64,000 nt of DNA. Origin: Asanoa sp040676615. Its GTDB lineage: Bacteria > Actinomycetota > Actinomycetes > Mycobacteriales > Micromonosporaceae. Shown here piece after piece: positions 1 through 9,710 of the stretch; positions within the stretch are counted from its first letter, which is position 1, and each line of letters starts with the position of its first letter. The translations under genes were made by a program, and so were the position numbers. The notes below the pieces were generated by a model. It saw nothing but the letters and a program-made list of their open reading frames with translations, had not been told where the DNA came from and did not search any database. The stretch covers positions 558,001-622,000 of the forward strand of contig NZ_JBFAPI010000002.1 of the NCBI RefSeq assembly GCF_040676615.1, written 5' to 3'.

Positions 1-352
1 GGTCTCGCTGGTGACGCTGGGTGTGCCCACGACCGCGATCGACGGCGTACGGCGCCTCGTGCTGCTCACCGCCGGCCACGCCAGCCAGGCCGACGACCGC
101 GACGGGGCGTTGCTCTGCGACGCCGACCTCGCCGTGCTGGCCGGGCCGCCGGCCGCCTACGACGCCTACGCCGCGGCCGTCCGCCGCGAGTACGAGTTCG
201 TCCCGGACGCCGAGTTCCGCGCCGGCCGGGCCCAGATCCTGCGCCACCTGCTGGAGCTGCCCGCCCTCTACCGGCTGCCCGACCTGGCCGAGCGCTGGAC
301 CGAGCCGGCCCGGGCCAACCTCATCCGTGAGCTGGGCGCCCTCGACCGTTGA
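1..352 (+). CDS. HD-domain protein, 3' fragment
   Basis: The reading frame is open from the window edge, with its first complete codon at base 2, and ends at TGA 350-352. About 116 C-terminal residues are visible. They resemble the C-terminal half of small actinobacterial predicted metal-dependent HD phosphohydrolases: a run of acidic and hydrophobic residues (DADLAVLAG), then a helix with YAAAVRREYEF, then RAQILRHLLELPALYR. The metal-binding H..HD residues would lie upstream and cannot be checked. The 3' end overlaps the convergent DUF4031 gene by 32 bp. The substrate is unknown; the family call rests on residue pattern only. Confidence 0.6.
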   Translation, partial: VSLVTLGVPTTAIDGVRRLVLLTAGHASQADDRDGALLCDADLAVLAGPPAAYDAYAAAVRREYEFVPDAEFRAGRAQILRHLLELPALYRLPDLAERWTEPARANLIRELGALDR

Positions 353-605
353 GGTGCTTGGGTCGGCGCAGACCGGACTCCCGCAGCAGGCGCACGATCT
401 CCCGACTCGGCACCACCGTCGCGCCCAGCCACACCGCCATCGCGAACCGGTCGGCGGGCACGTCGTAGTGATCACGGTCGAACGCGCGCCGGGGCGAACC
501 GAGCATCTCGGCGAACGCGTGCAACTCGGCGTAGGAGACGTCACTGACCAGATGTGACCAGAGTCGCCCTCGCGAAGGCCAGGCCGGGGGATCGAGGTAG
601 ACCAC
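321..605 (-). CDS. DUF4031 domain protein
   Basis: A 94-residue protein starting at GTG 605-603. It carries the DUF4031 pattern: N-terminal VYLDPPAWPSRGRLWSHLVSD, then YAELHAFAEMLG, then the RAFDRDHYDVPADRF block, which resembles a small acid/His-rich active-site-like segment. DUF4031 proteins are short, widespread in actinobacteria and have no established function. The last 32 bp overlap the convergent HD-domain gene, so both 3' ends are coding on both strands. The gene sits 23 bp from the divergent glcD-like gene, so the two probably share a promoter region. Confidence 0.75.
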   Translation of the reverse strand: MVYLDPPAWPSRGRLWSHLVSDVSYAELHAFAEMLGSPRRAFDRDHYDVPADRFAMAVWLGATVVPSREIVRLLRESGLRRPKHLNGRGRPAHG

Positions 606-628
606 CCGAAGAGGCTAACGTCGCTGGT

Positions 629-2023
629 ATGGCTGATCTGGTGACGGAGCTGCGCGCGGTGTTGCCCGAGGGGGCGGTGCTGACTGACCCCGACCTGCTG
701 CGCGGCCACCAGCGCGACGAGGCCGACCTGGTGCCGTTCGGCACGCCGGCCGTCGTGGTCCGTCCGCGGACGACCGCCGAGGTCGTGGCCGTGGTGCGGG
801 CCGCCGCCCGGGCCGGCGTCCCGGTCGTGCCGCAGGGCGCCCGCACCGGCCTCGCCGGCGCCGCCAACGCGGTCGACGGCGCCGTGGTGCTCTCCACGGT
901 GGCGATGGACCGGATCATCGAGATCGACCCCGTCAACCGCTACGCCGTCGTGCAGCCCGGTGTGGTCAACGCCACGCTGGCGGCCGCCGCCGTCGAGGCG
1001 GGCCTGCGCTATCCGCCCGACCCGGGCTCGTGGGAGTCGTCGACGATCGGCGGCAACGTGGCGACCAACGCGGGCGGCATGTGCTGCGTCAAATACGGCG
1101 TGACCGCCGAGTACGTGCTCGGCCTCGAGGTCGTGCTGGCCTCCGGCGAGGTGCTGCGCACGGGCCGGCGTACCGCCAAGGGTGTCGCGGGTTATGACCT
1201 GACCCGCTTGTTCGTGGGCTCCGAGGGCACCCTCGGGGTGATCACCGAAATCGTGGTCGGGCTCCGCCCCGCCGCCGACGCCTCGCTCACGCTGATCGCT
1301 CTGTTCCCGACGACGGCCGCGGCCGGCGCCGCGGTGGCCGCGATCTCGTCCGGCGGCTTCTCACCCAGCCTTCTCGAGTTGCTCGACCAGACCCACCTGA
1401 AGGCGATCGAGGCGCTGCGCCCGATGGGCCTGCGCACCGACGCCAAGGCGCTGCTGCTCGCGGCCGTCGACACCGGCAGCCGGGCGGCCGAGGACCTGGC
1501 CGCGATCGAGGCGGTCTGCGAAGCGGCCGGCGCGCTGGAGGTGTTCGCGGCGACCGACCAGGTCGAGGCGGCCGAGTTGCTGCGCGCCCGCCGGCTGGCC
1601 CATCCGGCGATGGAGAAGTTCGCGGCGGAGACCTACCCCGATGGCAGCGGCGGGATCATCATCGACGACATCGCCGTGCCGCGCACCGAACTGGCGGCCA
1701 TGCTCGACGGCATCGAGAAGATCGCTTCCGAGTACGGCGTGCCGATCGGCGTCGTCGGCCACGCCGGCGACGGCAACCTGCACCCCAACATCGTGGTCGA
1801 CCGGCTCGACCCGGACTCGGTCGCGCGCGGCCGGGCCGCGTTCGACGAGATCATGCGGCTCGGCCTGGCGATGGGCGGCACCTGCACCGGCGAGCACGGC
1901 GTCGGGCTGCTCAAGAAGGACTGGCTGGCCCAGGAGATCGGCCCGGTCGGCATGGCGGTGCACCGCGCGATCAAGACCGCCCTCGACCCGGCCGGGCTGC
2001 TCAATCCCGGCAAGATCTTCTAG
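629..2023 (+). CDS. glcD: FAD-linked oxidase, glycolate oxidase GlcD-like
   Basis: A 464-residue flavoprotein of the FAD_binding_4 / FAD-oxidase_C architecture (VAO fold). It probably oxidises a 2-hydroxy acid such as glycolate or D-lactate. The N-terminal FAD domain shows PQGARTGLAGAAN near residue 68 and the STIGGNVATNAGG loop. The C-terminal domain shows GHAGDGNLHP with His378 and GEHGVGLLKKDWL, typical of the D-lactate/glycolate group. ATG 629 is preferred to an upstream GTG: it lies 7 nt after a TAACGT -10 box (616-621) with no Shine-Dalgarno, suggesting a leaderless mRNA. No GlcE or GlcF subunit is adjacent. Exact substrate is uncertain. Its stop overlaps the glpD stop in the shared tetranucleotide CTAG. 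Confidence 0.85.
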   Translation: MADLVTELRAVLPEGAVLTDPDLLRGHQRDEADLVPFGTPAVVVRPRTTAEVVAVVRAAARAGVPVVPQGARTGLAGAANAVDGAVVLSTVAMDRIIEIDPVNRYAVVQPGVVNATLAAAAVEAGLRYPPDPGSWESSTIGGNVATNAGGMCCVKYGVTAEYVLGLEVVLASGEVLRTGRRTAKGVAGYDLTRLFVGSEGTLGVITEIVVGLRPAADASLTLIALFPTTAAAGAAVAAISSGGFSPSLLELLDQTHLKAIEALRPMGLRTDAKALLLAAVDTGSRAAEDLAAIEAVCEAAGALEVFAATDQVEAAELLRARRLAHPAMEKFAAETYPDGSGGIIIDDIAVPRTELAAMLDGIEKIASEYGVPIGVVGHAGDGNLHPNIVVDRLDPDSVARGRAAFDEIMRLGLAMGGTCTGEHGVGLLKKDWLAQEIGPVGMAVHRAIKTALDPAGLLNPGKIF

Positions 2024-3828
2024 AGAGCGGCGCTGCTGGGGATCTCCAGGCCGCGGTCGGCGGCCAGGCCGCGCACGTCGGCGGCGCCCATCCGGGCGGC
2101 GTCGGCGGTGGCGTCGTCGGGCATTCGCTGCGACTCGCGCTCGGCGTCGACCCGGGCCAGGTAGTGCTCGACCTCGCGGCGGCGCACCGCGTCGTCCCAG
2201 CCGAGCACGGCGCCCATCACCTCGGTCGCGTGCTCGGCCGACTCGGCGCCGCGGTGTGCGGTCTCGAACGAGATCCGGGTGCGCCGGGTGAGCACGTCGT
2301 CGAGGTGCAGCGCACCTTCCGCGTAGGCGGCGTAGGCCACCTCGGCGGCGAGGTATTCCGGCGCTCCGGCCAGCGGGGCGGCCAGCGCCGGATCGGCCTC
2401 GACCAGGGCGAGCAACTCGTTGGTGAGGGTGCCGTAGCGCTCCAGGAGGTGCTCGACCACGCCGGCCGGCACGCCGCGCCGCCGGGCCAGGTCGGCCCGG
2501 TCGCGCCAGGTGGCCGCGTAGCCGTCGGCACCGAGCAGCGGTAGCTCCGCCGTGGTCGACCGCTGGCCGCCACCGAGCCGGCGGACCGCGCGGTCGACCA
2601 CGTCGGCGGCCATCACCCGGTAGGTCGTGTATTTGCCGCCCGCGACCAGCAGCAGGCCGAGCATCGGCTCGATCACCGCGTGCTCGCGGGACAGCTTCGA
2701 GGTGGCCTCGGCCTCGCCGCTGAGCAGCGGGCGCAGTCCGGCGTACACCCCTTCGATGTCGTCCGTCGAGAGCGGCCGGGCGAGCCAGGGGTTGACCTGG
2801 TCGAGGATGTATTGGATGTCGCGGGCCGACGCGGCCGGGTGCGACCGGTCGAGCTGCCAGTCGGTGTCGGTGGTGCCGATGATCCAGTGCCCGCCCCACG
2901 GGATCACGAAGAGCACCGAGGTGGGCGTGCGCAGGATCAGCCCGGCCTCGCCGGTGATCGCGCTGCGCGGCACGACCAGGTGCACGCCCTTGGACGCGCG
3001 GACCCGGAAGCCGGGGCGGACGCCGACGTCGCCGAGCATCCGCGACATGTCGTCGCTCCACACGCCGGTCGCGGCGATGACCGTGCGGGCGCGCACCTCG
3101 AACTCGGCGTCGGGATCGCCCGGCCGGGCCTCCATGTCGCGCACCCGGACACCGACGACCTCGCGGGCCTGGCGCAGGAAGCCGACCGCGCGGGCGCTGG
3201 TCACCATCGCGGCGCCCAAGCTGGCGGCGGTGCGGGCCAGCGTGACGACCAGCCGGGCGTCGTCGACCTGGCCGTCGAAGTAGCGGATCGCGCCAGTGGT
3301 CACGTCACCGCGCAGGCTCGGGAACAGCCGCCGGGCGCCCTCGCGGCTCAGGTGGCGGTGCAGCGGCATGCCCCGGCCGTGGCCGAGAACGCCGGCGAAC
3401 GCGTCGTAGGTCGCGACACCGAGGCCGTAGTAGGCGCGCCGGAACGCGCGCAGCGGCAGCCCGCCGGCCGGCAGCGGCACCAGGATCGGCACCGGGCGGA
3501 CCAGGTGCGGTGCCAGCCGGGTGGAGAGCAGGCCGCGCTCGGTGAGCGCCTCGTGCACCAGACCGAACTCGAGCTGCTCCAGATAGCGCAGGCCGCCGTG
3601 GATCAGCTTGCTCGACCGGCTCGACGTGCCGGCGGCGTAGTCACGGGCCTCGATCAGCGCGACCTTGAGGCCGCGGGCCGCGGCGTCGAGGGCGGCACCG
3701 GCGCCGGTCACCCCGCCGCCGACGACCAGCACGTCGAACCGCTCGCTGCGCAGCCGGCGCAGGTCGTCGGCGCGCCGGGTCGCGGAGAGGTGGCTCGCGG
3801 CGAAGCGGGATATCGCGGGGTCTCGCAC
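2020..3828 (-). CDS. glpD: Aerobic glycerol-3-phosphate dehydrogenase
   Basis: A 602-residue FAD-dependent glycerol-3-phosphate dehydrogenase that oxidises sn-glycerol-3-phosphate to dihydroxyacetone phosphate and passes electrons to membrane quinone. The Rossmann FAD motif GGGVTGAG is at residues 37-44, followed by the conserved GTSSRSSKLIHGGLRYLE block that marks GlpD. Further on are TGVWSDD, the substrate-domain segment IIGTTDTDW and a C-terminal DAO_C-type helical domain (HLLERYGTLTNELL). The start is GTG 3828. The open frame continues far upstream, but that part lies opposite the protease and GNAT genes. No glpF or glpK is adjacent. The gene is convergent with the glcD-like gene. Confidence 0.95.
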   Translation of the reverse strand: MRDPAISRFAASHLSATRRADDLRRLRSERFDVLVVGGGVTGAGAALDAAARGLKVALIEARDYAAGTSSRSSKLIHGGLRYLEQLEFGLVHEALTERGLLSTRLAPHLVRPVPILVPLPAGGLPLRAFRRAYYGLGVATYDAFAGVLGHGRGMPLHRHLSREGARRLFPSLRGDVTTGAIRYFDGQVDDARLVVTLARTAASLGAAMVTSARAVGFLRQAREVVGVRVRDMEARPGDPDAEFEVRARTVIAATGVWSDDMSRMLGDVGVRPGFRVRASKGVHLVVPRSAITGEAGLILRTPTSVLFVIPWGGHWIIGTTDTDWQLDRSHPAASARDIQYILDQVNPWLARPLSTDDIEGVYAGLRPLLSGEAEATSKLSREHAVIEPMLGLLLVAGGKYTTYRVMAADVVDRAVRRLGGGQRSTTAELPLLGADGYAATWRDRADLARRRGVPAGVVEHLLERYGTLTNELLALVEADPALAAPLAGAPEYLAAEVAYAAYAEGALHLDDVLTRRTRISFETAHRGAESAEHATEVMGAVLGWDDAVRRREVEHYLARVDAERESQRMPDDATADAARMGAADVRGLAADRGLEIPSSAAL

Positions 3829-3867
3829 GGGTCCACCGTAACCCCGCCGGGCTTTACGCTGGCGCGC

Positions 3868-6126
3868 ATGGCTGCCCCCGCTGATCGCCCGGCGCCGCCG
3901 CGTTGGCTCGGCATCCTCGCGGCGATCGTGGCCGGCGGCTGGATCGTCCTGGCGACCGCGGCCACCCAGGGCCTGGGCTATCTGCTCGACCACCTCCAAC
4001 TCGTGACGGCGTGGTCGCTGCCGGTGTGGACCTGGCCGGCGGTCGGCGTGTTCGGCTTCCTGCTGATGGGCGTGCCGGCCCTGCTGGCCGCCGTGTTGCC
4101 AGTCACCGCGGCCGGCCGGGCCGCCGGACGCGCCTGGTTCTCGGGCGCGGCCCTGCTCGCGGTGTTGACCGCGCTGCGGATCGTCCCCGTCGCGCAGCAC
4201 GAGCTCTATCTGACCCTGCTCGCGGTGGTGGCGCTCGCGCTGACCGCGCTGGTCGGCCGGCCGGGCCGGTCGGCTTCGGTCCTGCTCGGGGTGGCCGGCG
4301 GGGTGCTGCTGCTGGCGCCCTGGCTGGTGCTTGGCGCATTGGGCGGCGTGCTCGAGACCGTGCTGGCGGTGCTGGCGGCGGCCGCGGTCGGGCGGCTGGC
4401 CGCGGCGCTGCTCGGCCCGCGGTTCTGGGAGTCGATGGCGGGGTGGAGCCGGGCCCGGGTGATCTGGGTCGGCGGTCCCCGGGCGGCGGTCGCGCTCGCC
4501 CTGCTCGGTGCCGGCGTCGGGCACAGCGGCCCGCAGTTGGCGGTCCTGATCGGGCTGCCGCTGGTCGGGTTCGCGCTGGCCGCGCTCCGGGATCCGCCGG
4601 TCTCCTGGCTCGTCGGCTTCGCGGTGGTCGGGCCGTTGGCGTTCGTCGACCCCGAGGAGACGACGCTGTTGCTCGCCGGGCGCGACGCGCCCTTCTGGGC
4701 GGCCATCGCCGCCGGCGCCGCACTCGTCATCGGGGTGCTCGTCGCCATGGCGTACGGCCTGGGCCTGCGCTTTGTGGCGGTGCGCCGCCCGGTCGCCGCG
4801 ACGCTGGCCGGAGTGCTGGCCCTCGGCGGGCTGGTGGCCTACCTCGGGCCCGGGCAGCCGGGCTTCGCGGGCGAGCGGCTGTTCGTGGTGCTGTCGAGCC
4901 AGGCCGACCTGTCGGGGTTGCCGGCGGGGACCGGCCAGGCGGCGCTGACCGCCCGCACCACCGAGGTCTACCGCCGGCTGGTCGAGCACGCCGATCGCAC
5001 CCAGGCCGGCCTGCGCCACGAACTCGACCGGTGGCACCTGCGTTACACGCCCTACTACCTGGTCAACGGCATCGAGGTGCACGGTGGCGGCCCGGTGCTG
5101 AGGGAGTTCCTGTCCCGCCGGGCCGACGTCGACCGGGTGCTGGTCGACCAGGTGCTGCGACCACTGCCGGCACCCGCGCTGTCGATCCACACTCCCGGCG
5201 TGGCGTTGTCGGGCCCGCGGTGGAACCTGGAGCAGGTGCACGCACCGGAGGCATGGGCCGACGGCGTGACCGGGAAGGGCATCGTGATCGGCAGTTCCGA
5301 CTCGGGCGCCGACGGTGCACACCCGGCGCTGGCGCCCGGCTTCCGCGGCGGCGACGACTCGTGGTTCGACCCGTGGAACGGCACGACGGCGCCGACCGAC
5401 GCCGGCTTCCACGGCACACACACGCTCGCCACCGCGGTCGGCGCCGGAGTCGGGGTGGCGCCGGGCGCGCAGTGGGTCGGTTGCGTCAACCTGGCCCGCA
5501 ACATGGGCAACCCCGCCCGCTATCTCGACTGCCTGCAGTTCATGCTGGCCCCGTTCCCGGCCGGCGGCGACCCGTTCACGGCGGGCCGGCCGGCGCGCGC
5601 CCCGCAGGTGCTCACGAACTCCTGGGGTTGCCCGCGGATCGAGGGCTGCGACCGGCGCGCGCTGGAGCCGGCGGTGCACGCCCTCGACGCGGCCGGCATC
5701 TTCGTCGTCGCCTCGGCCGGCAACACCGGCCCGACCTGCGGCTCGGTCACCGACCCGCCGGCGACCTACGCCGAGACGTTCACGGTTGGTTCGGTCGACT
5801 CGTCCGGCACGCTGGCCGACCACTCCAGCCGCGGGCCGGACAAGCCCGACCTGGTGGCGCCCGGGGTCGACGTGGTCTCGGCGCTGCCCGGTGGGCGCTA
5901 CGGCGCGCTGACCGGGACCTCGATGGCCGGGCCGCACGTCGCGGGCGTGGTGGCGCTGCTGTGGTCGGCGCGGCCCGCGCTGGTCGGCGATGTCGCCAAG
6001 ACCCGGGAGATCCTGCGCAGCACGGCCGCTCCGGTGCAGGTCGGCGACGTCGGGCCGTGCACGCCGGCCCAGGCGGCCGGCGCCGGGCTGGTCGACGCAT
6101 CGGCGGCGCTGGCGGCGGCCGGGTAG
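3868..6126 (+). CDS. Polytopic membrane-anchored subtilisin-family (S8) protease
   Basis: A 752-residue protein with an unusual layout. The first ~330 residues are strongly hydrophobic and form roughly nine to ten membrane segments. A short pre-region follows, then a subtilase domain from about residue 465. The catalytic triad is visible: Asp478 in SSDSGADG, His518 in GFHGTHTL and Ser685 in GTSMAGPHVAG, with the oxyanion-hole Asn619 in SAGNTGP. The enzyme is therefore likely an active serine endopeptidase displayed outside the membrane. ATG 3868 lies 7 nt after a TACGCT -10 box (3855-3860), suggesting a leaderless start divergent from glpD. Its stop codon TAG forms part of the -10 box of the next gene. 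Confidence 0.9.
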   Translation: MAAPADRPAPPRWLGILAAIVAGGWIVLATAATQGLGYLLDHLQLVTAWSLPVWTWPAVGVFGFLLMGVPALLAAVLPVTAAGRAAGRAWFSGAALLAVLTALRIVPVAQHELYLTLLAVVALALTALVGRPGRSASVLLGVAGGVLLLAPWLVLGALGGVLETVLAVLAAAAVGRLAAALLGPRFWESMAGWSRARVIWVGGPRAAVALALLGAGVGHSGPQLAVLIGLPLVGFALAALRDPPVSWLVGFAVVGPLAFVDPEETTLLLAGRDAPFWAAIAAGAALVIGVLVAMAYGLGLRFVAVRRPVAATLAGVLALGGLVAYLGPGQPGFAGERLFVVLSSQADLSGLPAGTGQAALTARTTEVYRRLVEHADRTQAGLRHELDRWHLRYTPYYLVNGIEVHGGGPVLREFLSRRADVDRVLVDQVLRPLPAPALSIHTPGVALSGPRWNLEQVHAPEAWADGVTGKGIVIGSSDSGADGAHPALAPGFRGGDDSWFDPWNGTTAPTDAGFHGTHTLATAVGAGVGVAPGAQWVGCVNLARNMGNPARYLDCLQFMLAPFPAGGDPFTAGRPARAPQVLTNSWGCPRIEGCDRRALEPAVHALDAAGIFVVASAGNTGPTCGSVTDPPATYAETFTVGSVDSSGTLADHSSRGPDKPDLVAPGVDVVSALPGGRYGALTGTSMAGPHVAGVVALLWSARPALVGDVAKTREILRSTAAPVQVGDVGPCTPAQAAGAGLVDASAALAAAG

Positions 6127-6135
6127 CCTCCGCTC

Positions 6136-7059
6136 GTGGATCATCCCTACGAGCTCGCTTCGCTGAGCCCCGACCTCGTCCCTGGCGTCGTGGCGCTGTG
6201 CCAGGTCGCGCTGGACCTCGCGGACGACGCCGCCGAGGCCGAGGTCATCGTCGGGCGGCTGCGGCATCCCGGCCCGCTTCCGGGTTCGGCCGGCGAACGG
6301 CGTACCACCGGATGGGTCGCTCTTTCCGGGTCTGACGTGGTCGGCGTCGTGCTCGGGTCGACCGGCTTCCGCGACCCCTCGGTCGGGCACGTCGACCTGA
6401 TCGCGGTGCATCCCGACCACCGGCGGCACGGTATCGGCCGCGCGCTGCTGGCCCGCGTCGAGTCGGCGCTGGCCGGGTTCGGCGCCCGCGCGGTGGCGCT
6501 GGTCGGAAACGCGCCGGTGTACGCGTGGCCGGGCATCGACGTGCGCTACACGCCGGCCGTGTGCCTGGCGGAGGCGAGCGGGTACGCGCGCGAGTCGGTG
6601 GCGTGGAACATGACGGCCGACCTGACGCCCGGCTCGCTGGCGCTGGAGTCGACGGCGCCGGCGGAGGCGCGGCTCGCCGCGGCCGGGGTGGCGGTGCGCC
6701 GGGCGGTAACCGCCGACGTGCCCGGGCTCGTGGAGTTCGCGCAGGAGCACTTCGGGCTCGGGTGGGGTGCGGAGATCAGCGAGTCGGCCGGCATCCACTT
6801 CGCGGTGCGCGATGGTTCGGTGCTCGGCTTCGCGTGCTGGGGGTCCTCGCGGCCGTCGTATTTCGGGCCGATGGGCACCGCCGCGGCGGCCCGGGGGCTC
6901 GGTGTCGGCGGCGTGCTGTTGCGGCGGTGCCTGCAGGAGCAGCACTCCGCCGGTCTTTCCTCGGCGCAGATCGGCTGGGTCGGGCCGGTCCCGTTCTATT
7001 CGGCGAACTCCGGGGCACGGATCGAGCGGGTCTTCTTCCTCTACCGCCGGCAACTATGA
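6136..7059 (+). CDS. Tandem GNAT-family N-acetyltransferase
   Basis: A 307-residue protein with two GNAT folds. The N-terminal domain has the acetyl-CoA loop HPDHRRHGIGRALL near residue 95, preceded by VGHVDLIAVHP. The C-terminal domain has AARGLGVGGVLLRRCL near residue 255. Tandem GNATs of this kind acetylate amino groups of small molecules or proteins; the substrate is unknown. GTG 6136 follows a TAGCCT -10 box (6124-6129) by 6 nt. This box overlaps the stop of the upstream protease gene, so the gene probably has its own leaderless transcript. Confidence 0.85.
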   Translation: MDHPYELASLSPDLVPGVVALCQVALDLADDAAEAEVIVGRLRHPGPLPGSAGERRTTGWVALSGSDVVGVVLGSTGFRDPSVGHVDLIAVHPDHRRHGIGRALLARVESALAGFGARAVALVGNAPVYAWPGIDVRYTPAVCLAEASGYARESVAWNMTADLTPGSLALESTAPAEARLAAAGVAVRRAVTADVPGLVEFAQEHFGLGWGAEISESAGIHFAVRDGSVLGFACWGSSRPSYFGPMGTAAAARGLGVGGVLLRRCLQEQHSAGLSSAQIGWVGPVPFYSANSGARIERVFFLYRRQL

Positions 7060-7086
7060 TGCGTATTTAGCGTGTTTGGTACGCAT
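7059..7086. repeat. Inverted repeat upstream of the small ORF
   Basis: Perfect 7-bp arms ATGCGTA (7059-7065) and TACGCAT (7080-7086) flank an AT-rich 14-bp centre. The element lies in the 39-bp gap between the GNAT stop and the 46-residue frame. It may be an operator or part of a promoter. No -35/-10 pair is convincing. Confidence 0.35.
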
Positions 7087-7098
7087 TTCCACTGCACG

Positions 7099-7239
7099 AT
7101 GGATGCGCTGTCCCCTGAGGAGGACCATCGGGTCGCGGCCCCGGTGGAGGCGCGCTCGGTCGGCACCGGTGGGCTGCGCCCGGTGGTGCTGATCAGCACG
7201 GCCGCCGCGACCAAGGGCCCGGAGCTGGAAGATATGTAG
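7099..7239 (+). CDS. Putative 46-residue peptide
   Basis: A short frame, ATG 7099 to TAG 7237-7239. It is listed because nearly every codon ends in G or C, as in neighbouring real genes, although the sequence just upstream is AT-rich. The product begins MDALSPEEDHRVAAP and ends GLRPVVLISTAAATKGPELE before the final DM. It is acidic at both ends with a hydrophobic stretch in the middle. There is no membrane segment and no Cys. I do not recognise the family. It could be a free-standing small protein or a peptide precursor, though no modifying enzyme lies nearby. A GTG 27 bp upstream in frame is an alternative start. Confidence 0.4.
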   Translation: MDALSPEEDHRVAAPVEARSVGTGGLRPVVLISTAAATKGPELEDM

Positions 7240-7303
7240 CTCGCGCGGTGCATTGTGTCGCGATTCCCCGGCGGGATGGCATGCCAACCCCTAACGTGCC
7301 GGC

Positions 7304-7534
7304 ATGACCCTCGAAGACGAGCCGACCGCGGAGCCCTCCGGTCCCGGCACGTCCGGCGACCGGCCCGCGGCGGACGACCTTCCGAACGACCTCGCCGCCC
7401 GACTTCCCGGCGGTTCAGACGGCGACCTCGCTGCCGAGCTTCCGGGTGACCTTGCGGACGATCTTGGTGTTGATCTTCCGGTGCGGTCCCTGACGAGCCG
7501 GGCGGACAAGCGCCGGAACCAGCGCCGGCGGTAG
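7304..7534 (+). CDS. Small acidic disordered protein, function unknown
   Basis: A 76-residue hypothetical protein. It is rich in Asp, Pro, Gly and Leu, with DLAARLPGGSDGDLAAELPGDLADDLG forming loose repeats of a D-L-A-x-x-L-P-G-(D/S) pattern. It ends in a strongly basic tail (SRADKRRNQRRR), so the charge is polarised. It is probably largely disordered. The ATG is supported by a TAACGT -10 box (7292-7297) placed 6 nt before it, as at several other genes here. It is convergent with groEL, and a shared bidirectional hairpin separates them. No function can be inferred. Confidence 0.55.
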   Translation: MTLEDEPTAEPSGPGTSGDRPAADDLPNDLAARLPGGSDGDLAAELPGDLADDLGVDLPVRSLTSRADKRRNQRRR

Positions 7535-7544
7535 GCCGGAGAGC

Positions 7545-7580
7545 CGAAAGGGCGGCCCGCTCGCGCGGACCGCCCTTTCG
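7545..7580. terminator. Bidirectional terminator between the small acidic gene and groEL
   Basis: Perfect 11-bp arms CGAAAGGGCGG (7545-7555) and CCGCCCTTTCG (7570-7580). A second short stem (CCGC/GCGG) lies in the loop. The AAAGGG/CCCTTT ends give a run of T on either strand, so it can serve both convergent genes. Confidence 0.8.
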
Positions 7581-7598
7581 TGGTTGTGCTCGATGGAC

Positions 7599-9218
<1,620 letters not shown>

Positions 9219-9413
9219 ACGGCGTTGTCCTCCTGGACACTCACGGTCGCCGCAGCCTGGTCGGCCACGGAGAACCGCCTGTTGTACGCACCTTCGGACG
9301 TCACTACCTGGCGACAGTGACGTCCGCCGGCCGGGCCGGATAGCCCGCGACGACCGGCCCCATGCCGCGCCCGTCTCTGTAGGGCACCGGCGGTGGCCTC
9401 ACCGCCCCGACCA

Positions 9414-9440
9414 TTGGCACTCACGGTTGGCGAGTGCCAA
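9414..9440. promoter_or_regulatory. CIRCE operator 1 (HrcA site)
   Basis: Perfect inverted repeat TTGGCACTC (9414-9422), 9-bp spacer, GAGTGCCAA (9432-9440). The HrcA/CIRCE consensus is TTAGCACTC-N9-GAGTGCTAA, so each arm differs at one position. It lies just downstream of the proposed groEL promoter on the minus strand. Confidence 0.9.
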
Positions 9441-9448
9441 TGACTTGT

Positions 9449-9475
9449 TTAGCACTCGGACCAGGCGAGTGCAAG
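9449..9475. promoter_or_regulatory. CIRCE operator 2, overlapping the groEL promoter
   Basis: The left arm TTAGCACTC (9449-9457) is an exact consensus match. The spacer is 9 bp, and the right arm GAGTGCAAG (9467-9475) matches 7 of 9 positions. The element overlaps a candidate minus-strand promoter: TTGCAC (9474-9469), 17 bp, then TAAACA (9451-9446). The -10 is weak. HrcA bound here would cover both promoter elements. Confidence 0.85.
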
Positions 9476-9638
9476 CGAGTCGGCCCCGCGGGCGGGCGCG
9501 GCGCGGCCTAGATGATCATGGCGGCGCCGCTCGTACCCGGTGTGGCGTTTTATGACTCGTCAATGGTTGAAAGGCATCGCTGTCCGCAATGCGCAAAGTC
9601 GCGAATAGATGGGAAGTGCACTGATGTAAAGACAGAGC
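9476..9638. other. Non-coding stretch between groEL control region and cspA terminator
   Basis: About 160 bp with lower GC than the surroundings. I see no open frame with coding-like codon use, no tRNA and no strong inverted repeat. It presumably holds upstream sequence of the groEL promoter. Confidence 0.4.
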
Positions 9639-9668
9639 AGCGCCGACCCCGTTAGCGGGATCGGCGCT
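9639..9668 (-). terminator. Terminator of the cold-shock gene
   Basis: Arms AGCGCCGACCCCG (9639-9651) and CGGGATCGGCGCT (9656-9668) pair over 13 positions with a single G-T-type mismatch around a TTAG loop. It lies 43 bp beyond the cspA stop on the minus strand and is followed there by a T-rich stretch. Confidence 0.75.
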
Positions 9669-9710
9669 AGGTCGTCGAGGACCCGGGTGGGGTGCCCGGC
9701 TTGACTTCGC

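Noticed and set aside
3829..7053. Long open minus-strand frame continuing upstream of glpD
   Set aside because: It lies opposite the subtilisin and GNAT genes, consists of low-complexity Arg/Pro/Gln/Gly-rich sequence and has no domain. It is an artefact of high GC at third positions of the real genes.
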